Below are positions 57,312 to 64,000 of a stretch of DNA of 64,000 bases, one piece after another. The notes under the pieces were generated by a model. The model was given only the letters and a program-made list of their open reading frames with translations. It made no database searches and had not been told where the DNA came from. Origin of the DNA: Mesorhizobium sp. NBSH29. GTDB taxonomy: Bacteria > Pseudomonadota > Alphaproteobacteria > Rhizobiales > Rhizobiaceae. A program made the translations under genes and the position numbers. The stretch is taken from positions 3,544,501-3,608,500 of the forward strand of contig NZ_CP045492.1 in assembly GCF_015500055.1 (NCBI RefSeq), in the 5' to 3' direction. The number at the start of each line of letters is the position of its first letter. Position 1 is the first letter of the stretch.

Positions 57312-57962
57312 TCAGCCTGCCTCGGTCACGATCGCGTCCATCGCAATATCATGCGGCAGCGGATAGATCGTCGGCAGCGCTGACGCGCTATATCCGATGC
57401 CGATCACCAGCGGCTTCGTCGTCATCGCAGCCAGCGTGCGGTCAAAAAATCCACCGCCGTAGCCCAGCCTAAAATTCTGCGCGTCAAAGCCCACCAAGGG
57501 CGAGATGACAATGCTCGGCATCACCGCAGGCCCATCCGCCGGAACCGGAATATTCCACACGCCCTTCTCAAGCGGATCACCCTTTTTCCACGCCCGAAAG
57601 ATCAGCGGCGCGCCCTTCTCCACCACCAGAGGCAGTGCCGTATAGCCACCACGTTGGATGACTGTTTCCATCCACGGCCGCAAATCCGGTTCACCGCGAA
57701 AGGGCCAATAGAGACTAATCATGTGGCCCGATACATCGCCAATCACACGGTCCAGACCCTCGCCGATTTTCACCGCCATAGCGGCGCGCACGTCTGCAGG
57801 AATGGCCAGCCGCGCTGCAATCTGCCGCTCACGCTCCGCCTTGCGCCAGCGCATAATATCGCTGCGCGTCTGCGCATCCACCGGCGCGCCACCTTCAAGC
57901 TCATGCGCGAAACAGGGCGGCGAGGCATAGCTGCCTGATGGGTCATCGTCGCTATTGATCAT
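57312..57962 (-). CDS. 5-formyltetrahydrofolate cyclo-ligase
   Basis: A 216-residue enzyme that converts 5-formyl-THF to 5,10-methenyl-THF with ATP. Family parts: LYWPFRGEPDLRPWMETVI, a basic patch (RAWKKGDPL), PSIVISPLVGFDAQNFRLGY and GGGFFDRTLA, then IGIGYSAS. The start MINSDDD at 57962 has AGGAGG upstream; a longer frame to 58199 runs into a repeat. It is convergent with the catabolic operon. Confidence 0.92.
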   Translation of the reverse strand: MINSDDDPSGSYASPPCFAHELEGGAPVDAQTRSDIMRWRKAERERQIAARLAIPADVRAAMAVKIGEGLDRVIGDVSGHMISLYWPFRGEPDLRPWMETVIQRGGYTALPLVVEKGAPLIFRAWKKGDPLEKGVWNIPVPADGPAVMPSIVISPLVGFDAQNFRLGYGGGFFDRTLAAMTTKPLVIGIGYSASALPTIYPLPHDIAMDAIVTEAG

Positions 57963-58061
57963 GGGCGGCCTCCTCCTGCGTAGAAGCATTTTACGCAGGA
58001 GGCGGTCAGGTGACCAGCGTGATGCGACATGCTCGGTCGCGGCGCTGTCAGTTTTGCGGCT

Positions 58062-58243
58062 GCCCCCTCTCCGTCTTGGGCTAGCGCCCAAGCCACCTCT
58101 CCCCACTTTTCGTGGGGCGAGGAACCCAAGCTGGACACTTGCCTCGCCCCACGAAAGTGGAGGCGGCGACGTCTGCGACTGCCATTTCCTCGCCCCCACG
58201 AAGGGGGGAGAGGTGCCGAGCGCAGCGAGGCGGAGAGGGGGCT
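58062..58243. repeat. Palindromic intergenic repeat element
   Basis: The two ends are inverted copies: CCCCCTCTCCG... at the left and ...CGGAGAGGGGG at the right, with inner parts CCACCTCTCCCC and GGGGGGAGAGGTG, and further inner CGTGGGGCGAGGAA and TTCCTCGCCCCCACG arms. The centre is CTGGACACTTGCC. Elements of this type, made of GC-rich imperfect palindromes, are scattered between genes in Mesorhizobium-like genomes. It probably has no coding role. Confidence 0.7.
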
Positions 58244-59150
58244 ACCGCGCCAACAGCCCTCGAACCACTGCCCGCACAAACGCATCCAGCGCATCCGCCC
58301 CGCCCGGCCGCCAGCCAAGCGACCGCAGCCGCTCCGTCGCCATCACATTGAGCGCCGCAGCATCCGCCCTCTCCGGCAACGGGCGCTCGACACCCATCAA
58401 CGCCCGCACCCGCCCCAGCAAATCGCGATGATCCACGACCAGATCCGACACATTGAACACCTGCCCGCAAACCGCATCAGCCGGCGCGTCCAGCATCAGA
58501 GCCACTGCCGCCGCCACATCCGCGCCATGCACCTCGGTCGCCACGCGTGAAGCAACCGGTCGGCCAGCCAGATAATCGTCAAACAATGTCTGCCATTTAT
58601 GCGCCCGGCCATGTCCCGCAGGCCCGTAAACCCCAGTCACCCGCAGGCTCGCTCCGCACAACGCTTCATCGCTGAGCTTCGCCAGCGCCTGTTCGCCCAA
58701 AAGCTTCACCGCGCCATAGAGCGTATCCGGCTGCGGCACCATATCCTCCTGCAACATTGCTCCCGCAGCCTGCGTGCCATAGACAGCGCGCGTGGATAAA
58801 AACACGACACGCGCCACGCCAGCGGTCTTCGCAGCCTGAAAAAGCGCAACGCTGCCATCCAGATTGCGGCGCCGAAAGCCCGCCGCATCATCGCCCTCCC
58901 CGCCACGGTATTTTCCCGCAACATGGTCAAAAGCTGCATGGACAAATGCGTCTACACCAGCAAACACTGAAGAAAAGTCGCGGGCTGGATCAAGCCCACC
59001 TTCCACGAAAACCACCGGCGCGGAGAAAAACCCAGGCACAGGCGGCGTGCGTCCCATCGCCGTCACGCGGTCCCCGCGTGCCAGAAAATGCTCGGCAATA
59101 AAGCGCCCGACAAAGCCGGTCGCGCCTGAAATCAGCACATGGCGGCTCAC
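58242..59150 (-). CDS. sqdC: SqdC-like NAD-dependent reductase/epimerase
   Basis: A 302-residue extended short-chain dehydrogenase: Rossmann motif HVLISGATGFVGRFIAEHFL, and the active-site Tyr/Lys in DTLYGAVKLLGEQAL. It is the last gene of sqdB-sqdD-sqdC, the order known from Rhodobacter sphaeroides and Sinorhizobium for sulfolipid (SQDG) synthesis; SqdC's exact reaction is not settled. The start is GTG at 59150, whose GTGA overlaps the sqdD stop, so translation is coupled. The gene symbol rests mainly on synteny. Confidence 0.82.
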   Translation of the reverse strand: MSRHVLISGATGFVGRFIAEHFLARGDRVTAMGRTPPVPGFFSAPVVFVEGGLDPARDFSSVFAGVDAFVHAAFDHVAGKYRGGEGDDAAGFRRRNLDGSVALFQAAKTAGVARVVFLSTRAVYGTQAAGAMLQEDMVPQPDTLYGAVKLLGEQALAKLSDEALCGASLRVTGVYGPAGHGRAHKWQTLFDDYLAGRPVASRVATEVHGADVAAAVALMLDAPADAVCGQVFNVSDLVVDHRDLLGRVRALMGVERPLPERADAAALNVMATERLRSLGWRPGGADALDAFVRAVVRGLLAR

Positions 59151-59965
59151 ACAGGCTCCGGATTGGTCAGCCCGGCCAGCGTCTCGTCGATCCGCTCGCC
59201 GCTGAAAAACGCCTGCCAAAGCGCGATCAATGGCGCCAGTTGCGCGGCCTTGGGATGGTCGTTCTCCCACGGCTTTTCATACTGATAATGCACCACGCAA
59301 ACGGACTTCCAATCCCACAATTCCGGCAAATTGAACCACACATATTGCAGCATGTTGAAAAACACCGGCAGCCCATGCCAATGCGGAAAATAGGCTTCCA
59401 GAAAGCTCTGATCCGTGCGCCGCCAAAAAGCATCCGGCGCATCAAGTTTTTCCAGCATGGCTGCAAAGGTTGCCGCACTGGGCAGCGCCACAAACACGCC
59501 CGAGTTCAGCCGGTGAAAATCAGCAACGCTCTCATAGACATTCGGTGCGGCGCAAAATTCCGGATAGGCAAACAGCCGGTCGATGTTCTTCACCACCACC
59601 GCATCGGCATCAATGAACACGCAGCGCTCATACTGCGTCATTTCCCAGAGCCTGAGCTTGGCAAAATTATCGAGTGGCGTGTGGAAGGCCGGCTTGTTGC
59701 CCTTGGTAAAAGGCGCCGCCGCATGCAGCCGCTCGCGCTGGTGACGTTGGTTAAAACCGTCCGAAGTCGGCAGCAGGTCTGCAGGCAGCAGCAGCACGCC
59801 CAGCTCTGCCAGCGGCGCAAGGTCCTGCTCTGTCGCCCCGCCTGTGTGCAGCACCACAATATCAGCCTCAGTGCCGCTATGCTGCAAGGAGCGCACCAAG
59901 GCCAAAGCGCCCTTGGCGTAATCGGCATTGGTCACCAGCGTCACATAGGCAAAGCGCCTGCTCAT
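59147..59965 (-). CDS. sqdD: SqdD-like glycosyltransferase (family 8)
   Basis: A 272-residue glycogenin-like transferase. It begins RFAYVTLVTNADYAKGALAL and has the metal-binding DAD at 119-121 (CVFIDADAVVV), FNMLQYVWFNLPELWDW and a His/Tyr-rich VVHYQYEKPWEND near the end. It is expected to help transfer sulfoquinovose to diacylglycerol in SQDG synthesis, as SqdD of Rhodobacter. It starts seven nucleotides after the sqdB stop. Confidence 0.85.
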   Translation of the reverse strand: MSRRFAYVTLVTNADYAKGALALVRSLQHSGTEADIVVLHTGGATEQDLAPLAELGVLLLPADLLPTSDGFNQRHQRERLHAAAPFTKGNKPAFHTPLDNFAKLRLWEMTQYERCVFIDADAVVVKNIDRLFAYPEFCAAPNVYESVADFHRLNSGVFVALPSAATFAAMLEKLDAPDAFWRRTDQSFLEAYFPHWHGLPVFFNMLQYVWFNLPELWDWKSVCVVHYQYEKPWENDHPKAAQLAPLIALWQAFFSGERIDETLAGLTNPEPV

Positions 59966-59971
59966 GCAGCT

Positions 59972-61192
59972 TTAGCCCACGCTTTTCAGGCGCTTGCCTT
60001 CCGGGTCGCGCTCGATGGTCGGCGCAATGTCTTTCGTCCATGCCGAAACAGCGGGAATGCGGCTGCGGTCCACACGATAGGCATATTTCTGCGCCACCTC
60101 CATCACCTCGCCCAGCAGCCCTTGCTCCAGCGTGATCGGGTCGAGCCCAAGCGCCAAAAACTGCTCATTTTTGACAATAAGGTCATTCTCGGCCGCTTCC
60201 TTGCGCGGGTTCGGCAGATAGGCAACCTCGGCACCTGCAATCCGCGCCACCATTTCGGCCAGATCGCGCACCCGGTGCGTCTCGGTCATCTGGTTGAAGA
60301 TTTTCACCTTATCGCCGCGCTTAGGCGCGTTTTTCAACGCCAGATCCACACAGCGCACACTGTCCTGAATATGAATGAAGGCGCGCGTCTGCCCGCCCGT
60401 GCCATGCACTGTCAGCGGATAGCCTATCGCCGCCTGAATGAGGAAACGGTTCAGCACCGTGCCATAATCGCCATCATAATCGAACCGGTTGATCAGCTGC
60501 TCATGGCGCCGCGTCTGCTCGGTATGGGTGCCCCACACAATGCCCTGATGCAGATCGGTAATCCGCAATCCGTCATTCTTGGCATAAAACTGAAACAGCA
60601 ACTGATCGAGACATTTCGTCATGTGGTAGATCGAGCCCGGATTGGCCGGATAGAGAATATCCTGCTTCACCGTCTCGCCAGCCACGGTCTCGATGCCGAC
60701 CGGCAGATAGCCTTCGGGGATCGCCGCGCCAACGGTCGAATAGCCATAGACACCCATCGTGCCCAGATGCACCAGATGCGCATCAAGACCGATCTCCACC
60801 ATCGCGTTCAAAAGATGATGCGTGGCGCTGACATTATTGTTCACCGTGTAGTTTTTGTGCCGGTCGCTCTTCATCGAATAAGGCGCGGCGCGCTGCTCGG
60901 CAAAGTGGATGATGGCGTCTGGCCGGTTGTCGGCCAGCCATGTCTTCAACACCTCGTAATCGCGTGCCAGATCAATGAGATGGAAATGAATGCGCCGCCC
61001 GGTTTCCTGATGCCAGATGCGGGTGCGCTCCTGAATGGAATCCATCGGCGTCAGAGATTGCACGCCAAGCTCGGTATCAATCCAACGACGCGACAGATTG
61101 TCGAGAATATGAATTTCATGGCCCTGATCAGACAGATGAAGCGCTGTCGGCCAGCCGACAAATCCGTCACCACCCAGAACTGCAATCTTCAT
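59972..61192 (-). CDS. sqdB: UDP-sulfoquinovose synthase
   Basis: A 406-residue extended SDR that makes UDP-sulfoquinovose from UDP-glucose and sulfite. NAD-binding VLGGDGFVGWPTALHLS at the N-terminus, catalytic Thr145 (HLGTMGVYG), Tyr189 and Lys193 (SIYHMTKCLD), as in plant SQD1. ADLHQGIVWG-like TDLHQGIVWGTHTEQ and GTGGQTRAFIHIQD are further shared segments. ATG 61192 (MKIAVLGG) has GGAG about eight bases upstream; the frame can be extended three codons to GTG. First gene of sqdBDC. Confidence 0.95.
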   Translation of the reverse strand: MKIAVLGGDGFVGWPTALHLSDQGHEIHILDNLSRRWIDTELGVQSLTPMDSIQERTRIWHQETGRRIHFHLIDLARDYEVLKTWLADNRPDAIIHFAEQRAAPYSMKSDRHKNYTVNNNVSATHHLLNAMVEIGLDAHLVHLGTMGVYGYSTVGAAIPEGYLPVGIETVAGETVKQDILYPANPGSIYHMTKCLDQLLFQFYAKNDGLRITDLHQGIVWGTHTEQTRRHEQLINRFDYDGDYGTVLNRFLIQAAIGYPLTVHGTGGQTRAFIHIQDSVRCVDLALKNAPKRGDKVKIFNQMTETHRVRDLAEMVARIAGAEVAYLPNPRKEAAENDLIVKNEQFLALGLDPITLEQGLLGEVMEVAQKYAYRVDRSRIPAVSAWTKDIAPTIERDPEGKRLKSVG

Positions 61193-61354
61193 CAGAATCA
61201 CTCCGTCCAGCTATCGTCACGGTTGCTTTAGCGCGACTATGTGACAGCCGTACCATAGCGCAATATCCTTCTATGGAGGAGTACTGCCGTTATAAAAACA
61301 AGAGGATAGCTGCTCACGATTGAAGCGGGGCGTGTATCAATCCGTCAGGCCAAC

Positions 61355-61384
61355 AAAAAACCCCGGCGCACAGGCGCCAGGGTT
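61355..61384 (-). terminator. Terminator of the Kazal-type lipoprotein gene
   Basis: Read on the minus strand: AACCCTGGCGC, loop CTGT, then GCGCCGGGGTT, followed by TTTT. It has one mismatch in the stem. It lies 25 nt past the stop at 61410. Confidence 0.8.
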
Positions 61385-61409
61385 GTGGAACATAAATGTC
61401 TGTAGCGAC

Positions 61410-61895
61410 TTACTCGCACTCACCCCCGTCGATGATGCGGTAGCCCGCATTGTCGGCTTCGCAGGAATTGCTAAAAGTCCGCTCTTCACGGCCTCGACGC
61501 GCACATACGGGCTGATACTGCATCGTGCACATGCGCGGCTCATCCGGGCGGTCGGGGCGATCAGGACGATCCGGTCTCCCTGGGCGATCTGGCCTGTCGG
61601 GACGATCCGGGCGACCGGGGCGATCAGGGCGGCCGCCGCCATCAGCGCGGCACTGGCCGTCGCCGATAATGCGGAACCCAGCGCGCTCAGCCTCGCAGGA
61701 GTTCGAGAACGTCTGGCGCTCGCCGCCGCGGCGCGCGCAGACGGGGTCATATTGGCGGGTGCAATATTGCGGGCGATCCGGCGGAAAAGGCCGTCCGGGC
61801 CCTGGGCCGGAGCTTTCTTCAACAACACAGGCTGACAGCAGGCCAAATGCGAGCGTCAGCCCACCCAATCGTATCCACGAAATGCTTTTATCCAT
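61410..61895 (-). CDS. Lipoprotein with two Kazal-type protease-inhibitor-like domains
   Basis: A 161-residue outer-membrane lipoprotein. Lipobox LLSAC (about 19-23). Two near-identical Kazal-like domains, each with six Cys: QYCTRQYDPVCARRGG/TFSNSCEAERAGFRI/GDGQC and MCTMQYQPVCARRGR/TFSNSCEADNAGYRI/GGEC. Between them lies a linker of about 35 residues made of RPD/RPG repeats. Kazal domains inhibit serine proteases in animals; bacterial members are known but their role is unproven. It probably protects the cell surface from proteases. ATG 61895 has GAGG seven bases upstream. Confidence 0.85.
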   Translation of the reverse strand: MDKSISWIRLGGLTLAFGLLSACVVEESSGPGPGRPFPPDRPQYCTRQYDPVCARRGGERQTFSNSCEAERAGFRIIGDGQCRADGGGRPDRPGRPDRPDRPDRPGRPDRPDRPDRPDEPRMCTMQYQPVCARRGREERTFSNSCEADNAGYRIIDGGECE

Positions 61896-61987
61896 AATAT
61901 TCCTCGTTCCCCGCCGCTTGCACAGATGCAAAGCCGAAAATCGCGATTCTCGCGCCGAAGGCAAGTCTGTATCGCCGTCTGAGCTCG

Positions 61988-62455
61988 CTAGCGGACGAAT
62001 GTGTTCCTAACGCGCTCGGATTTCATCACATAGCCCACCCACGCGCCGCCAATCCCTGCGAGCACCAGAAAAGGCAACAAGAATTCACTGGTAGCCAGAT
62101 TGGCCATCGTGTTGACGCTGGACGTTGCCGTCACCCAAATGCCCACAGCGAAGGGTAATACGAGGCCAGCCACGTAGGTTCGGACGAACATCTTGGGAAA
62201 TTCGATGCGCTTTTTGAAGAACAGAATGGACGTATAGATCAAGAGCGCAACAAAGCCGAGCCGCAGCACCGCGTCTCCGACAACAGCGGTAGGAAACGCA
62301 GATGCCGTTCCCTCGGGCAGGGAGGAATACTCCTGGAACATCCCCCTCAATATCTGCACAGGGCCCAATATCTGGCCGATGGCCAAAAGCCCAAGCCAGC
62401 CGCTGATGCCCTCCAGCCGCTTCTTGTCCGAGGCACCGTCTATCTGTCCTGTCAT
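61988..62455 (-). CDS. DUF2569 family membrane protein
   Basis: A 155-residue protein with four predicted membrane segments and the family start LEGISGWLGLLAIGQILGPV. Other parts: a gap of charged residues between segments 2 and 3 (KKRIEFPKMF), and LPFLVLAGIGGAWVGYVMKS at the end. Function unknown. Confidence 0.85.
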   Translation of the reverse strand: MTGQIDGASDKKRLEGISGWLGLLAIGQILGPVQILRGMFQEYSSLPEGTASAFPTAVVGDAVLRLGFVALLIYTSILFFKKRIEFPKMFVRTYVAGLVLPFAVGIWVTATSSVNTMANLATSEFLLPFLVLAGIGGAWVGYVMKSERVRNTFVR

Positions 62456-62524
62456 GGTTCTGTTCCCCCGCTCTCAAGCAGGGAAACATCGATATGTGCG
62501 CGTGTCGAGTATTCAGTCCAGGCT

Positions 62525-62959
62525 TCAGGCCTTGGGCATCCGGGCATTCATCGCCCAGCGGACTCCGAACGGATCGACCATGTCGGCGTAGCGGTCGCCC
62601 CAGAACATGATCTGCAAGGGCGTTTTCACCTCGCAGCCAGCATCGACCGCCCGCTGGTACCAGGCGTCGATGTCATCGTTCGTCAGATTGAACACAACGG
62701 AATACCCTTGCGGCGTGACAGCCGGCATTCCATGCTCGGGATAGGGGTCCGAAAGCATCAGCGACGACCCATTGATGTAGAGATGCAGGTGCATTGTACG
62801 CCCCTGCTCATCCGCTGGCATCATCACGGCGATCTCTGCATCAAACGCCTTTTTGTAGAATTCAGCCGCCTTCTGTGCGCCATCAACCTGCAGATAGGCC
62901 GTCAGGCCGCCTTTAACCTCAACCGCCGGAACTTCCGGCATTTTAGCCATGTCATTCAT
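62525..62959 (-). CDS. VOC-superfamily protein, PhnB-like
   Basis: A 144-residue glyoxalase-fold protein: GGLTAYLQVDGAQKAAEFYK, MHLHLYINGSSLMLSDPYPE, FNLTNDDIDAWYQRAVDAGC and the end FWGDRYADMVDPFGVRWAMN. These features mark PhnB-type VOC proteins; the substrate is unknown. It lies 65 nt upstream of the DUF2569 gene on the same strand. Confidence 0.88.
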   Translation of the reverse strand: MNDMAKMPEVPAVEVKGGLTAYLQVDGAQKAAEFYKKAFDAEIAVMMPADEQGRTMHLHLYINGSSLMLSDPYPEHGMPAVTPQGYSVVFNLTNDDIDAWYQRAVDAGCEVKTPLQIMFWGDRYADMVDPFGVRWAMNARMPKA

Positions 62960-63081
62960 GTCTGTGCTCCATGTTCAAACCGCGGATGCGGTTATCCCAA
63001 GGACGCTTGAGCACCGCCAGTGCCGACAAGGACCTGCACAAAAATTTCAACGTCGATGGTGCGGCGTCGATGTCAGCAAAG

Positions 63082-64000
63082 CTACTTTCCAGGCCGACCA
63101 GTCTTGCCAGTTCGCCGCGATGCGTTGCGCTGGTCCGAGGCGTCCTCGTAAGAGCCAATGCCAGCCTTCTCACGGCGTATCGGGCGCACATCATCCGGCT
63201 TGGCGGGCTTTGCCCCATCGACCGGCTTTTCAGTCCTCCGCACCGTCATTTCGTCGAGCGAATTCTTGCGGAAAAGGGACGCTTTTTCCTCAGCCGGTGT
63301 TCCATAGTCGGAGCCATGCGCCTCATCATGCGACTGTTTCTTGAACATCGCGCGCGACACGGCACCCGCCGGCACCGTCGCATCAGTACCCGGCCCCATA
63401 TCGTCGAGTGACGGCTTGGCGAACATGTTGGTGCGCTTCGGCGCCTCATACGGAGCCGGCACCTTGCCAGTCTCATCAACTGTGCGATGCACCGCCCGGC
63501 CCTTATTGTGCTTGCCCTTTTCGCGGCCGGAAACCGGGCTTTCACCATCGGCATATTTGGCCAGCGGGTCATCGGAAATCATCATTTCCATCTCGCGCAA
63601 CCGTTTCACCTCATCGCGCAGCCGGGCAGCCTTTTCAAAGTCCAGATCGGCAGCCGCATCACGCATCTGCTTGGTCAGCGCTTCCAGATGGGCTTTCAGA
63701 TTATTGCCCATCATCGCGCCTGCACCATCGGTGAATTGCGAAATGTCAGCGCGCACATGGTCTTTTTCATAGACCGAGTCGAGAATGTCCGAGATCCGAG
63801 ATTTCACCGATTCCGGCGTAATGCCATTGGCCTCATTCCACTCCACCTGCTTTTCGCGGCGCCGGCTGGTCTCCGCCATCGCGCGTTCCATCGAGCCGGT
63901 AATCTTGTCGGCATAGAGAATGACCTTGCCATCCACATTACGCGCCGCACGCCCAATGGTCTGGATCAGCGAGGTCTCGGACCGCAGAAAGCCTTCCTTG
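63082..64000 (-). CDS. uvrB: Excinuclease ABC subunit B, C-terminal part (partial)
   Basis: The frame is open to the right edge, so the 5' part lies outside. Visible are the end of the helicase-like domain (SLIQTIGRAARNVDGKVILY and RRREKQVEWNEANGITPESV) and the UVR motif that binds UvrC (MRDAAADLDFEKAARLRDEV). After it comes a hydrophilic tail of about 165 residues, absent in E. coli UvrB but usual in Rhizobiales. The tail carries three related short segments: MFAKPSLDDM, MFKKQSHDEA and LFRKNSLDEM. Confidence 0.96.
   Translation of the reverse strand, partial: KEGFLRSETSLIQTIGRAARNVDGKVILYADKITGSMERAMAETSRRREKQVEWNEANGITPESVKSRISDILDSVYEKDHVRADISQFTDGAGAMMGNNLKAHLEALTKQMRDAAADLDFEKAARLRDEVKRLREMEMMISDDPLAKYADGESPVSGREKGKHNKGRAVHRTVDETGKVPAPYEAPKRTNMFAKPSLDDMGPGTDATVPAGAVSRAMFKKQSHDEAHGSDYGTPAEEKASLFRKNSLDEMTVRRTEKPVDGAKPAKPDDVRPIRREKAGIGSYEDASDQRNASRRTGKTGRPGK

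Noticed and set aside
59240-61231. A 663-residue plus-strand open frame
   Set aside because: It is antisense to sqdD and sqdB, which have strong family matches; long antisense frames are common in GC-rich genomes.

Overview
The window looks like a core-chromosome segment of a GC-rich alphaproteobacterium of the order Hyphomicrobiales (Rhizobiales), probably close to the Mesorhizobium/Phyllobacteriaceae group. The evidence is gene content and order: rpoD and dnaG near carA and carB; lsrB, trxB, an Lrp-type gene and LPS-core glycosyltransferases next to greA; an sqdBDC sulfolipid operon; and a UvrB with a long C-terminal tail. I see no rRNA, tRNA, CRISPR array, insertion sequence or integrase.

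Layout. 0-7 kb: the end of a GntR-type regulator, a YcgN-like protein, a repeat-rich OmpA-domain protein, HlyU-like and DUF2165 proteins, YjbQ, a LysE exporter, and an AraC regulator divergent from a lactonase-like metallo-beta-lactamase-fold protein. 7.2-7.8 kb: an orphan gene for a protein with three PPxY motifs, AT-richer than its surroundings. 7.9-18.3 kb: rpoD, dnaG, a Na/phosphate cotransporter, an MFS exporter, DUF2061, a 43-residue lipoprotein, a YqeY-like protein, carA and an ArsR regulator. 18.3-27.7 kb: a YpfJ-like metallopeptidase, a CHASE-PAS-GGDEF-EAL protein, two MFS exporters, an AraC regulator, a LysR-like remnant and a BCCT transporter. 27.9-41.2 kb: carB, a baeRF-like protein, a TetR gene beside a small secreted protein with GTAC-type palindromes, a lytic transglycosylase, ogt, a cold-shock protein, GST, a degenerate EAL protein and an aspartate aminotransferase.

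41.4-46.7 kb: a probable AbcR-family antisense-SD sRNA, lsrB, trxB, an Lrp regulator, two LPS-core glycosyltransferases and greA. The sRNA lies just past the 3' end of lsrB, the place known for AbcR in related genomes, and has a LysR-type palindrome about 64 bp upstream of its predicted start. 46.9-53.3 kb: a TPR protein, DUF3775, tandem extensin-like proteins, a CorC-type protein, an HxlR/FMN-reductase divergon and a thioesterase. 53.4-57.2 kb: a catabolic operon (GMC oxidoreductase, enolase-superfamily dehydratase, beta-hydroxyacid dehydrogenase). 57.3-61.2 kb: 5-formyl-THF cyclo-ligase, a palindromic intergenic repeat and sqdB-sqdD-sqdC. 61.4-64 kb: a double-Kazal lipoprotein, DUF2569, a VOC protein and the 3' part of uvrB.

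Most of the window is ordinary housekeeping sequence. The points I rate highest are the PPxY protein with its upstream palindrome, the AbcR-like sRNA and its LsrB-type site, the enolase-superfamily protein with Gly where the first metal ligand should be, and several strong palindromic operators without an identified regulator.
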